7,917 nucleotides of DNA from Anaerolineales bacterium UBA6668 (GCA_002455215.1 DKKK01000151.1:679-8595), one strand, 5' to 3'. Shown: positions 1 to 6,935, counted from the first letter of the stretch. The notes: generated by a model not told the origin, from the letters alone. Program-made: numbers and translations.

Positions 1-399
1 AAGCCACTGACTGCTGGGCAAGTGGACCCGGTGCGAACATTGCTCGGTCCCATCTACACCTTGCTCGAAAACAAATACTACATAGACGAATTTTACGATT
101 GGGCATTTGTCAAACCAACTCACTGGATTGGCGAAACATTGGTTTTCAATATTATGGATCGTGGCATTTTGGACGGCATCATCCATGCAGTCGCCTTTGG
201 AGCGATGGGCACTGGGCAAGCTTCCGCCACTGCCGAAAAATATGTCATTGATACACCGCCCAACAAATTGGCAGATTTTACCCGCTGGGTCGGGCGCGGC
301 TTGCGCTACATCCAAACCGGTAGCATCCAAACTTATATGCTCTACACCTTGCTGGCAGTGGTGCTAGTCGGTGTGGTGTATTACTTCTTCCCAAGATAG
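1..399 (+). CDS. nuoL: NADH-quinone oxidoreductase subunit L, C-terminal 132 residues (5' end outside window)
   Basis: The reading frame is open from the first base and ends at TAG 397-399, so this is the 3' end of a larger gene; an internal GTG at 22 is not the start. NuoL is the distal antiporter-like proton-pumping subunit of membrane complex I. The piece covers the end of the subunit: the family signature NKYYIDEFYD at fragment residues 24-33, a long amphipathic stretch corresponding to the lateral helix that clamps the neighbouring pumping subunits, the QTGSIQTY motif at 105-112, and the last transmembrane helix at about 113-130. The stretch between NKYYIDEFYD and QTG looks longer than in compact NuoL proteins. 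It holds two similar hinge segments, DRGILDG (53-59) and EKYVIDT (79-85), suggesting an extended lateral helix. The next gene, nuoM, follows after 18 bases. The family call is very secure; the extension is inferred from memory of the family, not from an alignment. Confidence 0.95.
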   Translation, partial: KPLTAGQVDPVRTLLGPIYTLLENKYYIDEFYDWAFVKPTHWIGETLVFNIMDRGILDGIIHAVAFGAMGTGQASATAEKYVIDTPPNKLADFTRWVGRGLRYIQTGSIQTYMLYTLLAVVLVGVVYYFFPR

Positions 400-417
400 T
401 TGGAGCGGAGCAAAATT

Positions 418-2118
418 ATGAACGAATCCTTATTACTCACGCTCATCCTGTTTAGCCCATTGTTAGGCGCATTAGCGGTTTTGCTTGTGCCCGGCAAGAA
501 CAATCGCACCATTTTATGGACTGCTTTTGCCTTTAGCTTAATCCCGCTTGCACTTTCTATCTACATGTGGGTGCTGTACCAAGCCGCTCCTGCCATGGAC
601 GGTGAGTTCAAGTTTTCCGTCAGTGTACCTTGGTTCTCGGTGGTTCACTCCAACTACCACTTAGGGGTAGATGGCATTAGCGTCCCAATGGTGATTCTGA
701 CCGCTTTGCTCGTCCCACTGTGCATTTTGGCTTCAGCCAAAGTGGAACGTATGCGGGCATTTATGGCACTGTTCTTCATGCTCGAAACCGGCGTGCTGGG
801 CGTATTCTTGTCGCTCGACCTTCTGCTATTCTTCGTGTTTTACGAAATCGGTTTGGTGCCCATGTATTTCTTGATTTTCCAATGGGGTAGCCCCAAAGGC
901 AAACGTGAAATTCATGGTGGCAAGGTGCTTCCCGCCCGTGAGTACGCCTCCTTCAAATTCATGATTTACACCATGGCGGCATCGCTTGGCATGTTGTTAA
1001 GCATCCAATTGATAGGCGTCACGATGGGCACCTTTGACCTGACGGAGCTATACACCAAGTGGGTGGCTTTGCAACCCGGAGATGTGCTACTTCCCGGCGT
1101 GACCGCTGGCACTGTCAAAGCAATCGCATTTTGGGCATTCTTCCTTGCCTTTGCGCTCAAAGTGCCGCTGTGTCCCCTGCACACTTGGTTGCCCGATGCC
1201 CACACCGAAGCACCAACAGCCGGTTCAATGATTTTGGCTGGCGTTCTGCTCAAACAAGGCGCGTATGGTTTCTTCCGCTTGGTCATCCCGCTCTTCCCGC
1301 AAGAAATGCAAGCCGCCGCTCCCATCATCGCCGTATTGGCAATGTTGGCAATTGTGCTCGGTGCATATGCCGCTTACGGGCAAACCGACTTCAAGCGTTT
1401 GGTTGCCTACTCATCGGTCAACCACATGGGCTTTGTTGTGCTGGGCATTGCGGCAGTCGCTTGGGCGGCGGGTAGCACAGATGCAGGTCTCAAACTCAGT
1501 GGCGTGGTGGCTGGCTCTGGGGCAGTCCTTCAGATGTTCAACCACGGGCTTTCGGCGGCGGCAATGTTCTTCTTGGTTGGGGTGGTCTATGAACGCACGC
1601 ACACCCGCAACCTAAAGGAAATTGGGGGTCGCATTTGGCAATACGCCCCAATCTATGGTGGTGTGTTGATTTTTAGCTCCATGGCATCGCTCGGCTTGCC
1701 CGGTCTAAACGGTTTTGTGGGCGAGTTTGCCATTATCCGTGGTGCCTGGCCCATCTTCACCCTCACCACCATCTTGAGTATGCTTGGCTTGCTTGTCACC
1801 GGCTCTTACATCCTAAAGGGGATTGGCAGTGTCCTGCACGGTCCAATGAACCCCAAGTGGGCAGAAGAACACCCGGCTGACGGGCACGCACACTCAGCCG
1901 TTGGGCACGATGCGCATCAGCATGATGCACATGGGCACGACCATTCTGCACACGTTACCAACCCACTCACATTGAAGAAACGTCACTGGATGGAAATCAC
2001 GCCGCTGGAATTGGCAGTGGTTACCCCGTTGATGGTGTTGATGTTGCTGATTGGGCTGTTCCCGGCAGGCTTGATGCAAGTCATCAATCATACCGTCACC
2101 ACGTTGTGGGGGAAATAA
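418..2118 (+). CDS. nuoM: NADH-quinone oxidoreductase subunit M (first copy, NuoM1)
   Basis: This is an antiporter-like proton-translocating subunit of complex I in the cytoplasmic membrane, 566 residues long (E. coli NuoM is about 509). ATG 418 is chosen because GGAG at 407-410 sits 7 bases upstream; a TTG at 400 in the same frame has no better site. All key pumping residues are visible: the TM5 glutamate E143 in FFVFYEIGLVPMY, the TM7 lysine K248 in FALKVPLCPLHTWLPDAH, the TM8 lysine K279 in LLKQGAYG, and the TM12 glutamate E436 in GFVGEFAII, matching E. coli E144, K234, K265 and E407. The protein is hydrophobic throughout, with about 14 membrane helices. Most of the extra length is a polar, His-rich loop at residues 485-512 (ten histidines) between the last two helices, and a basic loop at about 158-173. 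The second nuoM starts 2 bases after the stop codon, so translation is probably coupled. Confidence 0.97.
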   Translation: MNESLLLTLILFSPLLGALAVLLVPGKNNRTILWTAFAFSLIPLALSIYMWVLYQAAPAMDGEFKFSVSVPWFSVVHSNYHLGVDGISVPMVILTALLVPLCILASAKVERMRAFMALFFMLETGVLGVFLSLDLLLFFVFYEIGLVPMYFLIFQWGSPKGKREIHGGKVLPAREYASFKFMIYTMAASLGMLLSIQLIGVTMGTFDLTELYTKWVALQPGDVLLPGVTAGTVKAIAFWAFFLAFALKVPLCPLHTWLPDAHTEAPTAGSMILAGVLLKQGAYGFFRLVIPLFPQEMQAAAPIIAVLAMLAIVLGAYAAYGQTDFKRLVAYSSVNHMGFVVLGIAAVAWAAGSTDAGLKLSGVVAGSGAVLQMFNHGLSAAAMFFLVGVVYERTHTRNLKEIGGRIWQYAPIYGGVLIFSSMASLGLPGLNGFVGEFAIIRGAWPIFTLTTILSMLGLLVTGSYILKGIGSVLHGPMNPKWAEEHPADGHAHSAVGHDAHQHDAHGHDHSAHVTNPLTLKKRHWMEITPLELAVVTPLMVLMLLIGLFPAGLMQVINHTVTTLWGK

Positions 2119-2120
2119 TC

Positions 2121-3626
2121 ATGCAAATTCCTTACGTATTGTCCATTATTACCTTCATCCCGATGGTAGCAGGCTTGGCTTTACTGGCTTTCCCGGCAGA
2201 GAAAAAAGAAGCCATCCGCTGGACCGCCCTCACTGCCGGTATTATTGACCTGGCATTGTGCATTTTCGTTTACTTTAACCCCGTACGCCCGGCAGTTGAA
2301 CGTTTTGATTGGATCCCCAGCATCGGTGTAAGTTATATCATGGCGGTAGATGGCTTGAGTTTGCCGCTGGTGTTGCTGACCGGTATCGTCATGGTGACAG
2401 GCGTGATGATTTCTTGGGGCATTGAAGACCGCCCGCGCGAATTTTTTGCCTTCATTTACATCTTGGCATGTGGCGTCTTTGGTGTGTTCATGGCGCAAGA
2501 CCTGTTTTTGCTGTTCTTCTTCTACGAAATTGCCGTCTTCCCCATGTACTTGCTAATTGCCATTTGGGGTTGGAAGCAACGCCGCGAATATGCCGCCATG
2601 AAACTGACCCTCTTCTTGGTCATTGGCTCGCTCTTTGCGCTGGTTGCCGCGTTGGCAATGTACTTCCAAGCGCACACCCTGACCGGCGTTTACACCTTCG
2701 ATATGCTAAAGATGGAAGGGCTGGCGTTCCCGCCAGAATTCCAACGCTGGGCATTTCCGGTGGTGTTCATTGGCTTTGCCATCTTGGCGGGCATGTTCCC
2801 CTTCCACAACTGGTCGCCAGATGGACACGTCGCCGCCCCAACTGCGGTTTCGATGTTCCACGCCGGGGTATTGATGAAGCTGGGCGCATATGCCGCTTTG
2901 CGGGTGGGCGTGATGCTATTGCCGGAGGGCGCAAAAGAGTGGATGCCCATTCTGGTCTTTTTCTCGCTCGTCAATGTTGTGTACGGTGCCTTCGTTGCCA
3001 TGACGCGCGATGACCTGAAGTACATGATTGGCTACAGCTCGGTTTCGCACATGGGCTTGGTGGTGCTGGGTATCGCCACTTTGACGCCACAAGGCTTAAC
3101 GGGTGCGGGCTTGCAAATGTTCAGCCACGGCGCAATGACGGCACTCTTCTTTTCTTGTGTCGGTATGATTTACGACCGCGCTCACACCCGCCAAATCCCC
3201 GAACTGGGTGGCATGATAAAGAAACTACCCTTTGTGGGCATTGCCTTCATCTTTGGTGGTTTGGTCAGTATGGGGATGCCCGGCTTTAGCGGGTTTGTGG
3301 CGGAGTTCCCCATCTTCATGGGTGCTTGGCAAGCCAGTGTCACCCAACAAAACCCAGCCTACTTCTGGATAGCCATCATCTCGGCATTGGCAATTGTCAT
3401 CACTGCCGCCTATATCTTGCGGGCAGTTCGCCGAGTTTTCTTTGGCGCAGTCCCCGAACACTTTGAACATGGCGACCACGTCATTACGCCCATCCGAACC
3501 ATGGACAAAGTGGCAATCGTCATTCTCGCATTTACCTTGTTTATGCTCGGCGTGTACCCCAACTGGATGGCTCCGCTCATTCAAACCGGTGTGGACAACG
3601 TCTTGCGCCTGCTTGGAGGGGCATAA
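2121..3626 (+). CDS. nuoM: NADH-quinone oxidoreductase subunit M (second, divergent copy, NuoM2)
   Basis: This is a second NuoM-type antiporter-like subunit of 501 residues. ATG 2121 follows a G-rich ribosome site (GGGGG at 2108-2112) that lies in the end of nuoM1. The protein keeps the family framework: TM5 glutamate E136 in FFFYEIAVFPMY, FPFHNWSPDGHVAAPT at 226-241, the TM8 lysine K253 in GVLMKLGAY, the YSSVSHMG motif at 305-312, and the TM12 glutamate E395 in GFVAEFPIF. The expected TM7 lysine is missing: where NuoM1 reads FALKVPLCPLH, this protein reads FAILAGMFPFH, putting L222 at that site. The two NuoM proteins differ along their whole length, so this is an old paralog, not a fresh duplication. 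Its place between nuoM1 and nuoN suggests it is built into the same membrane arm, as in complex I with two NuoM subunits. Whether it pumps, or is a modified or structural module, cannot be told from sequence. Confidence 0.95.
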   Translation: MQIPYVLSIITFIPMVAGLALLAFPAEKKEAIRWTALTAGIIDLALCIFVYFNPVRPAVERFDWIPSIGVSYIMAVDGLSLPLVLLTGIVMVTGVMISWGIEDRPREFFAFIYILACGVFGVFMAQDLFLLFFFYEIAVFPMYLLIAIWGWKQRREYAAMKLTLFLVIGSLFALVAALAMYFQAHTLTGVYTFDMLKMEGLAFPPEFQRWAFPVVFIGFAILAGMFPFHNWSPDGHVAAPTAVSMFHAGVLMKLGAYAALRVGVMLLPEGAKEWMPILVFFSLVNVVYGAFVAMTRDDLKYMIGYSSVSHMGLVVLGIATLTPQGLTGAGLQMFSHGAMTALFFSCVGMIYDRAHTRQIPELGGMIKKLPFVGIAFIFGGLVSMGMPGFSGFVAEFPIFMGAWQASVTQQNPAYFWIAIISALAIVITAAYILRAVRRVFFGAVPEHFEHGDHVITPIRTMDKVAIVILAFTLFMLGVYPNWMAPLIQTGVDNVLRLLGGA

Positions 3627-3629
3627 ATC

Positions 3630-5093
3630 GTGACAGATTTTCAAACCATTGATTTGTTGGCAATTTTGCCAGAAATCGCCCTAACGGCTTTGGGCGTGCT
3701 GGTGCTGGTGCTCGATGTCACTTGGCGGGGTAAAATTCGCCAGCAGTTGGGCGTGGTGACGGCAGTTGGGTTGTTTGCCATTGCCGCTCTAACCGCCGTA
3801 TTTACCTACCCAGCCGAATCGCAATTGCTATATGGCGGCATGATGCGCCATGACCTATTGGCATTTGTGATGCGCCTGATATTTTTGGTGGCGGCTGGTT
3901 TCACAGCCCTCCTGAGCGTGGATGTGGATAACCTGGGTCGGCGTGGCGAGTATTATGCCGTGCTGATTGCGGCTGTAATCGGCATGAACCTGATGGCGGC
4001 ATCGGCAGACTTGATTATGCTCTACCTAGCCCTCGAAACCACCAGTATTTCCGCCTACATCCTAGCGGGTTTTCTCTTCAATGAAGAGCGTTCCGCCGAA
4101 GCGGGTATGAAATATTTCCTGTTTGGTGCAGTCACTTCCACCGTCATGCTGTTTGGCTTTAGCTTGCTGTTCGGTTTTGCCGGCACAACCAATCTTTACC
4201 AAATTGGCACAACCATTCAAGCCAACTCGCTTGCCATTACCGTCATCGCCGTTCTGGTCTTGGTGGGGGTTGGCTTCAAACTGGCAGTTTTCCCCTTTCA
4301 CTTCTGGTCACCAGATGTGTATGAAGGCGCACCGACACCCGTCACCGCTTTCATCTCCACTGCTTCCAAAGCGGCTGGCTTTGCCGTGCTGTTGCGCGTA
4401 TTTCTAATTGCCTTTGACGGCACAAACCTGCAAAGTGCGAGCAATTGGTTGCCTTTGCTCACCTCCATCGCAGTCGTAACCACTTCGCTGGGCAACTTAG
4501 TCGCACTCACCCAAAAGAACATCAAACGTCTGTTGGCATATTCTTCCATTGCCCATGCCGGCTATGCGTTGATGGCTTTCACCGCCATCCAAAGTGCCCC
4601 AGTGCAGGCTGAAGCAGTCGCCGCAGTGGTGTATTACTTGGTAACGTATGTGCTAACCAACCTGACAGCCTTTGGTGTGATTATCTTGGTTGCAAAGAAC
4701 GTGGGCAGTGACGATGTTGCCGCCTTTGCTGGGTTAAACAAACGCAGTGCGGGCTTGTCGCTGGCAATGTTGGTGGCGTTCCTGTCATTGGGAGGCATCC
4801 CACCCTTGGCTGGTTTTGTTGGCAAATTCTTCATCTTCATGGCATTGGTCAAAGCAAACCTGCTGTGGTTGGCAATTGTCTTGGCAGTCAATTCCCTCAT
4901 TGCTTTGTACTACTACTTGTTGGTGCTGAATGTGGTCTATAACCGCCCAGTTGCCGAAGGCGCGACAGAAATTCAAGTTTCTGCACCGTATCGTGTGGCA
5001 TTGACCGCATTGTGTGTGGGTGTAGTGGTGTTTGGGGTGATCATTGCCCCCTTCTATGACCCAATTACGCGAATTTTCGACCTTGTCAAATAA
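3630..5093 (+). CDS. nuoN: NADH-quinone oxidoreductase subunit N
   Basis: NuoN is the antiporter-like subunit of the complex I membrane arm nearest to the small subunits NuoK/J/A/H. The protein has 487 residues, close to the family length (E. coli NuoN 485). It begins at GTG 3630, 9 bases after a strong GGAGGG site at 3615-3620 that lies within the end of nuoM2; the two genes are 3 bases apart. The charged residues of the proton channel are present: E136 in YLALETTSISAYIL (TM5), K161 in GMKYFLFGA, K217 in GVGFKLAVFPFHFWSPDVYEG (TM7), K247 in STASKAAGF (TM8) and K399 in GFVGKFFIF (TM12), corresponding to E. coli E133, K158, K217, K247 and K395. The lysine in TM12, replacing the glutamate of NuoM, separates NuoN from NuoM. 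The SPDVYEGAPTPVTAF stretch is typical of NuoN. It ends the nuo cluster here. Confidence 0.97.
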   Translation: MTDFQTIDLLAILPEIALTALGVLVLVLDVTWRGKIRQQLGVVTAVGLFAIAALTAVFTYPAESQLLYGGMMRHDLLAFVMRLIFLVAAGFTALLSVDVDNLGRRGEYYAVLIAAVIGMNLMAASADLIMLYLALETTSISAYILAGFLFNEERSAEAGMKYFLFGAVTSTVMLFGFSLLFGFAGTTNLYQIGTTIQANSLAITVIAVLVLVGVGFKLAVFPFHFWSPDVYEGAPTPVTAFISTASKAAGFAVLLRVFLIAFDGTNLQSASNWLPLLTSIAVVTTSLGNLVALTQKNIKRLLAYSSIAHAGYALMAFTAIQSAPVQAEAVAAVVYYLVTYVLTNLTAFGVIILVAKNVGSDDVAAFAGLNKRSAGLSLAMLVAFLSLGGIPPLAGFVGKFFIFMALVKANLLWLAIVLAVNSLIALYYYLLVLNVVYNRPVAEGATEIQVSAPYRVALTALCVGVVVFGVIIAPFYDPITRIFDLVK

Positions 5094-5109
5094 GAGTTTG
5101 TGATATAAT
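5083..5109 (+). promoter_or_regulatory. Predicted sigma-70-type extended -10 promoter for the atp genes
   Basis: Just past the nuoN stop codon is a perfect TATAAT (5104-5109) preceded by TG at 5101-5102, giving the extended -10 form TGATATAAT. A TTGTCA (5083-5088; five of six match to TTGACA) lies in the last nuoN codons, with a slightly short 15-base spacer. The implied transcript would start near 5116, leaving a leader of about 22 bases before the ATG at 5139. The -10 box is flanked by short inverted arms GTTTG (5096-5100) and CAAAC (5113-5117), too weak to act as a terminator. This is a consensus match only; read-through from nuo is also likely. Confidence 0.5.
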
Positions 5110-5138
5110 TCTCAAACGAACGGCTGAGCTTTACACAC

Positions 5139-5465
5139 ATGACCGAACAAGACTCCGAACCTACCCCCAATTCTCCCGTGCGCCAATTTATGTTTGGCTC
5201 CGAAGTGTTTTCTGTGGCACTTTCGATTGGGGTGGTGAATGGCTTGCTTATCATTGGTGGTGCATTGCTCGGTGCTTGGCTGGATAGAATGTTTGGCACA
5301 AAACCCTTGTTCGTGTTGGCACTCATTCTCATTCCGGCACCACTCGGACTGTTTCTAACGTTCAAATTAGCGCAAAACGCGGCTCTTCGTGTGGGAGCCG
5401 TTTATCAAACCAAAACAAAAAAGACCCATCCAACTGCGGAGGAATCGCCAAGTGAGCGATCATAA
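5139..5465 (+). CDS. AtpZ/AtpI-family small membrane protein (ATP synthase gene 1 type)
   Basis: This is a small protein of 108 residues encoded directly before atpB, the usual place of the AtpI/AtpZ 'gene 1' of F-type ATP synthase operons. It has a polar N-terminus (1-20, rich in D, E, P), a first membrane helix at about 25-47, the family-like turn GAWLDRMFGTKP (45-56), a second helix at about 57-77 and a hydrophilic Lys/Thr/Glu tail. Two helices fit the AtpZ-like short form better than the four-helix E. coli AtpI, so no symbol is given. In other bacteria these proteins are linked to c-ring assembly or Mg2+ handling; the role here is inferred from family and position. No good ribosome site is seen upstream of ATG 5139. 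The final 14 bases overlap atpB, and the atpB ribosome site lies inside this gene, so the two are probably translationally coupled. Confidence 0.8.
   Translation: MTEQDSEPTPNSPVRQFMFGSEVFSVALSIGVVNGLLIIGGALLGAWLDRMFGTKPLFVLALILIPAPLGLFLTFKLAQNAALRVGAVYQTKTKKTHPTAEESPSERS
5438..5454 (+). promoter_or_regulatory. Ribosome binding site that decides the atpB start
   Basis: GGAGG at 5438-5442 lies 9 bases before GTG 5452. This supports a GTG start that overlaps the end of the preceding gene by 14 bases. It argues against the in-frame GTG at 5389, which would add 21 polar residues and has no comparable site. Confidence 0.8.
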
Positions 5466-6597
5466 CACTTCTTCTCATGAAACTGCCCCTGCAGGGCCCA
5501 AAAAACTGAACCCACTACCCATTTTGTTCTTAGTGGTAACCATCTTGGGGGCGATTTTCGCCTGTGTGCTTCCCGGTATGGGGGGCATTTATGGCATTTT
5601 CAAGCCCATCACCCCGGCAGTGGTTTTGCCCGCCGAGCCCTTACTCAAGCTTTCTGCCGATGGCAAGAGCGGCTTGATTCCGTTCATCCCCAATAGCTGG
5701 ACTTCCATGCTTTTGGTTGACCTTTTGATTATTGCAATGGTCGTGACGGTGCAACGCGGTGTCAAGCGTGCAATGGAGAGTAATCTCACATCCAAAGGCA
5801 CTTGGTACAACGTTTGGGAAGCCCTGATTGAATATTGGTGGAACACCACCAAAGAAGCCGCTGGCAAACATGCCAAAGGCGTTTTCTACATTGTCATGGC
5901 AATCTTCTTTGTTGTGTGGTTTGCCAACCTGACTAAGCTCATTCCCGGTTTTGAGACAGTCGGCTTCATGGAAACTTCGCACGATGCCAAGCTGAAGTCG
6001 TTCTCTGCCATCGATTTGGGCTTTGCCACGTTTTTAGATGGCAACCACCCAACCGAGCTACATGCTGAACCAGCGTCAGAAATGGCGGCAGAAGGCACCG
6101 ATATGCACGCTTCTACTGATATGCCTGCCGCTGAAGAAGGTGGACATGGTGAAGAGCACGCCGCATGTTCAACCAACTGTTTGGTAATTCCATTTTTCCG
6201 TGGTTTAGCAACTGACTTGAACTTCACCTTTGCTTTGGCAGTAGCTGTTATGGTCGCTGTGCAATTCTTCGGTGTCAAGGCACTGGGCATGGGCTACTTT
6301 GGTAAATTTGTCAACATCAAGGCATTGAGTTCGCCGGGTATGGGCAAGATCGACTTTGCAGTGGGCTTGTTGGAAATCATTTCCGAGTTCTCCAAAATCC
6401 TATCGTTCTCCTTCCGTCTCTTCGGCAACATCTTCGCAGGTACACTCTTACTCACCGTGTTGGGCGTGCTTGTGCCGGTTGTTTTGCCCATCGGTATCAA
6501 CTTCTTGGAATTATTCGTAGGTTCAATTCAAGCCTACGTGTTCGCAATGTTAGCTTTGGTCTTCATGTCTCAAGCTACCATTTCACATCATCATTAA
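5452..6597 (+). CDS. atpB: F-type ATP synthase subunit a (F0 proton channel)
   Basis: Subunit a forms the two proton half-channels beside the c-ring. Counted from GTG 5452 the protein has 381 residues, far longer than E. coli subunit a (271). The essential arginine is R322 in SFSFRLFGNIFAG (E. coli R210), and the last helix carries ELFVGSIQAYVFAML with Q360 at the position of E. coli Q252. T331 occupies the position of E. coli E219 and E353 that of H245, an arrangement of the channel polar residues different from E. coli. Helices are visible at about 20-42, 84-101, 143-165, 256-275, 302-342 and 346-375. Between NLTKLIPG (159-166) and TDLNFTFALA (254-263) is a loop of nearly 90 residues, about 55-60 longer than in E. 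coli. It is rich in H, E, A and M and carries the Cys pair CSTNC (239-243). The C-terminus ends in three histidines. Family certain; role of the insert unknown. Confidence 0.97.
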   Translation: MSDHNTSSHETAPAGPKKLNPLPILFLVVTILGAIFACVLPGMGGIYGIFKPITPAVVLPAEPLLKLSADGKSGLIPFIPNSWTSMLLVDLLIIAMVVTVQRGVKRAMESNLTSKGTWYNVWEALIEYWWNTTKEAAGKHAKGVFYIVMAIFFVVWFANLTKLIPGFETVGFMETSHDAKLKSFSAIDLGFATFLDGNHPTELHAEPASEMAAEGTDMHASTDMPAAEEGGHGEEHAACSTNCLVIPFFRGLATDLNFTFALAVAVMVAVQFFGVKALGMGYFGKFVNIKALSSPGMGKIDFAVGLLEIISEFSKILSFSFRLFGNIFAGTLLLTVLGVLVPVVLPIGINFLELFVGSIQAYVFAMLALVFMSQATISHHH

Positions 6598-6650
6598 ATT
6601 GTCAAATTCAACTCACACTAAATCCCTTATTTCGGAGGTTTTTCAAAAAA

Positions 6651-6890
6651 ATGGACGCAGCAGCAGCAGCAGCACTTGGTAAGTACATAGGCGCAGGACT
6701 GGCTTTGATTGGCGCGATTGGTGCCGGTGCCGGTATTGGTATCGTTGGAAGTGGCGCATTGCAAGCAATTGGGCGCAACCCGGATGCCGCCCCGCTGATT
6801 CAACAAAACATGATTTTGTCCATCGCCTTCGCCGAAGCCGTTGCAATTTATGCCTTGGCTACCGCGTTGATTTTGATTTTCGCCGCCTAA
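6651..6890 (+). CDS. atpE: F-type ATP synthase subunit c (c-ring proteolipid)
   Basis: This 79-residue hairpin proteolipid forms the rotating ring of F0. The first helix is Gly/Ala-rich (GAGLALIGAIGAGAGIGIV, about 14-32), followed by the polar loop GRNPDA (41-46) with the conserved R-P pair, and a second helix (about 53-77) with the ion-binding carboxylate E62 in FAEAVAIY. The glutamine of TM1 and the Ser/Thr after the glutamate that mark sodium-binding rings are absent (Ile at 29, Ala at 63), so proton coupling is inferred. ATG 6651 follows GGAGG (6634-6638) at a rather wide 12-base spacing through an A/T-rich tract; such leaders can favour the high translation a multi-copy ring subunit needs. 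The protein begins with six alanines, all encoded by GCA. It lies 53 bases after atpB and 45 before atpF. Confidence 0.97.
   Translation: MDAAAAAALGKYIGAGLALIGAIGAGAGIGIVGSGALQAIGRNPDAAPLIQQNMILSIAFAEAVAIYALATALILIFAA
6657..6674 (+). repeat. (GCA)6 trinucleotide run at the start of atpE
   Basis: Six consecutive GCA codons encode alanines 3-8 of subunit c. Elsewhere in the gene alanine is encoded by a mixture of GCA, GCC and GCG, so the uniform run looks like a small slippage expansion in the N-terminal tail, where length changes are probably tolerated. Confidence 0.85.
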
Positions 6891-6935
6891 TCTTTGGCAC
6901 GCGTCAAATCATCACACCCTTAGGAGTGTAAACTG

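Noticed and set aside
22..399. Separate small gene starting at GTG 22
   Set aside because: The frame is open to the left edge and the residues before GTG 22 continue it; the protein is the C-terminal end of NuoL.
418..3626. Recent tandem duplication of nuoM
   Set aside because: The two proteins differ in length, loops and key residues along their whole extent, and no long shared nucleotide stretches were seen, so any duplication is ancient.
5096..5117. Possible terminator between nuoN and the atp genes
   Set aside because: The inverted arms are only five base pairs and no T run follows; the site is better read as a promoter.
6651..6890. Sodium-type c-ring
   Set aside because: The TM1 glutamine and the Ser/Thr next to the TM2 glutamate that mark sodium binding are absent (Ile 29 and Ala 63 instead).
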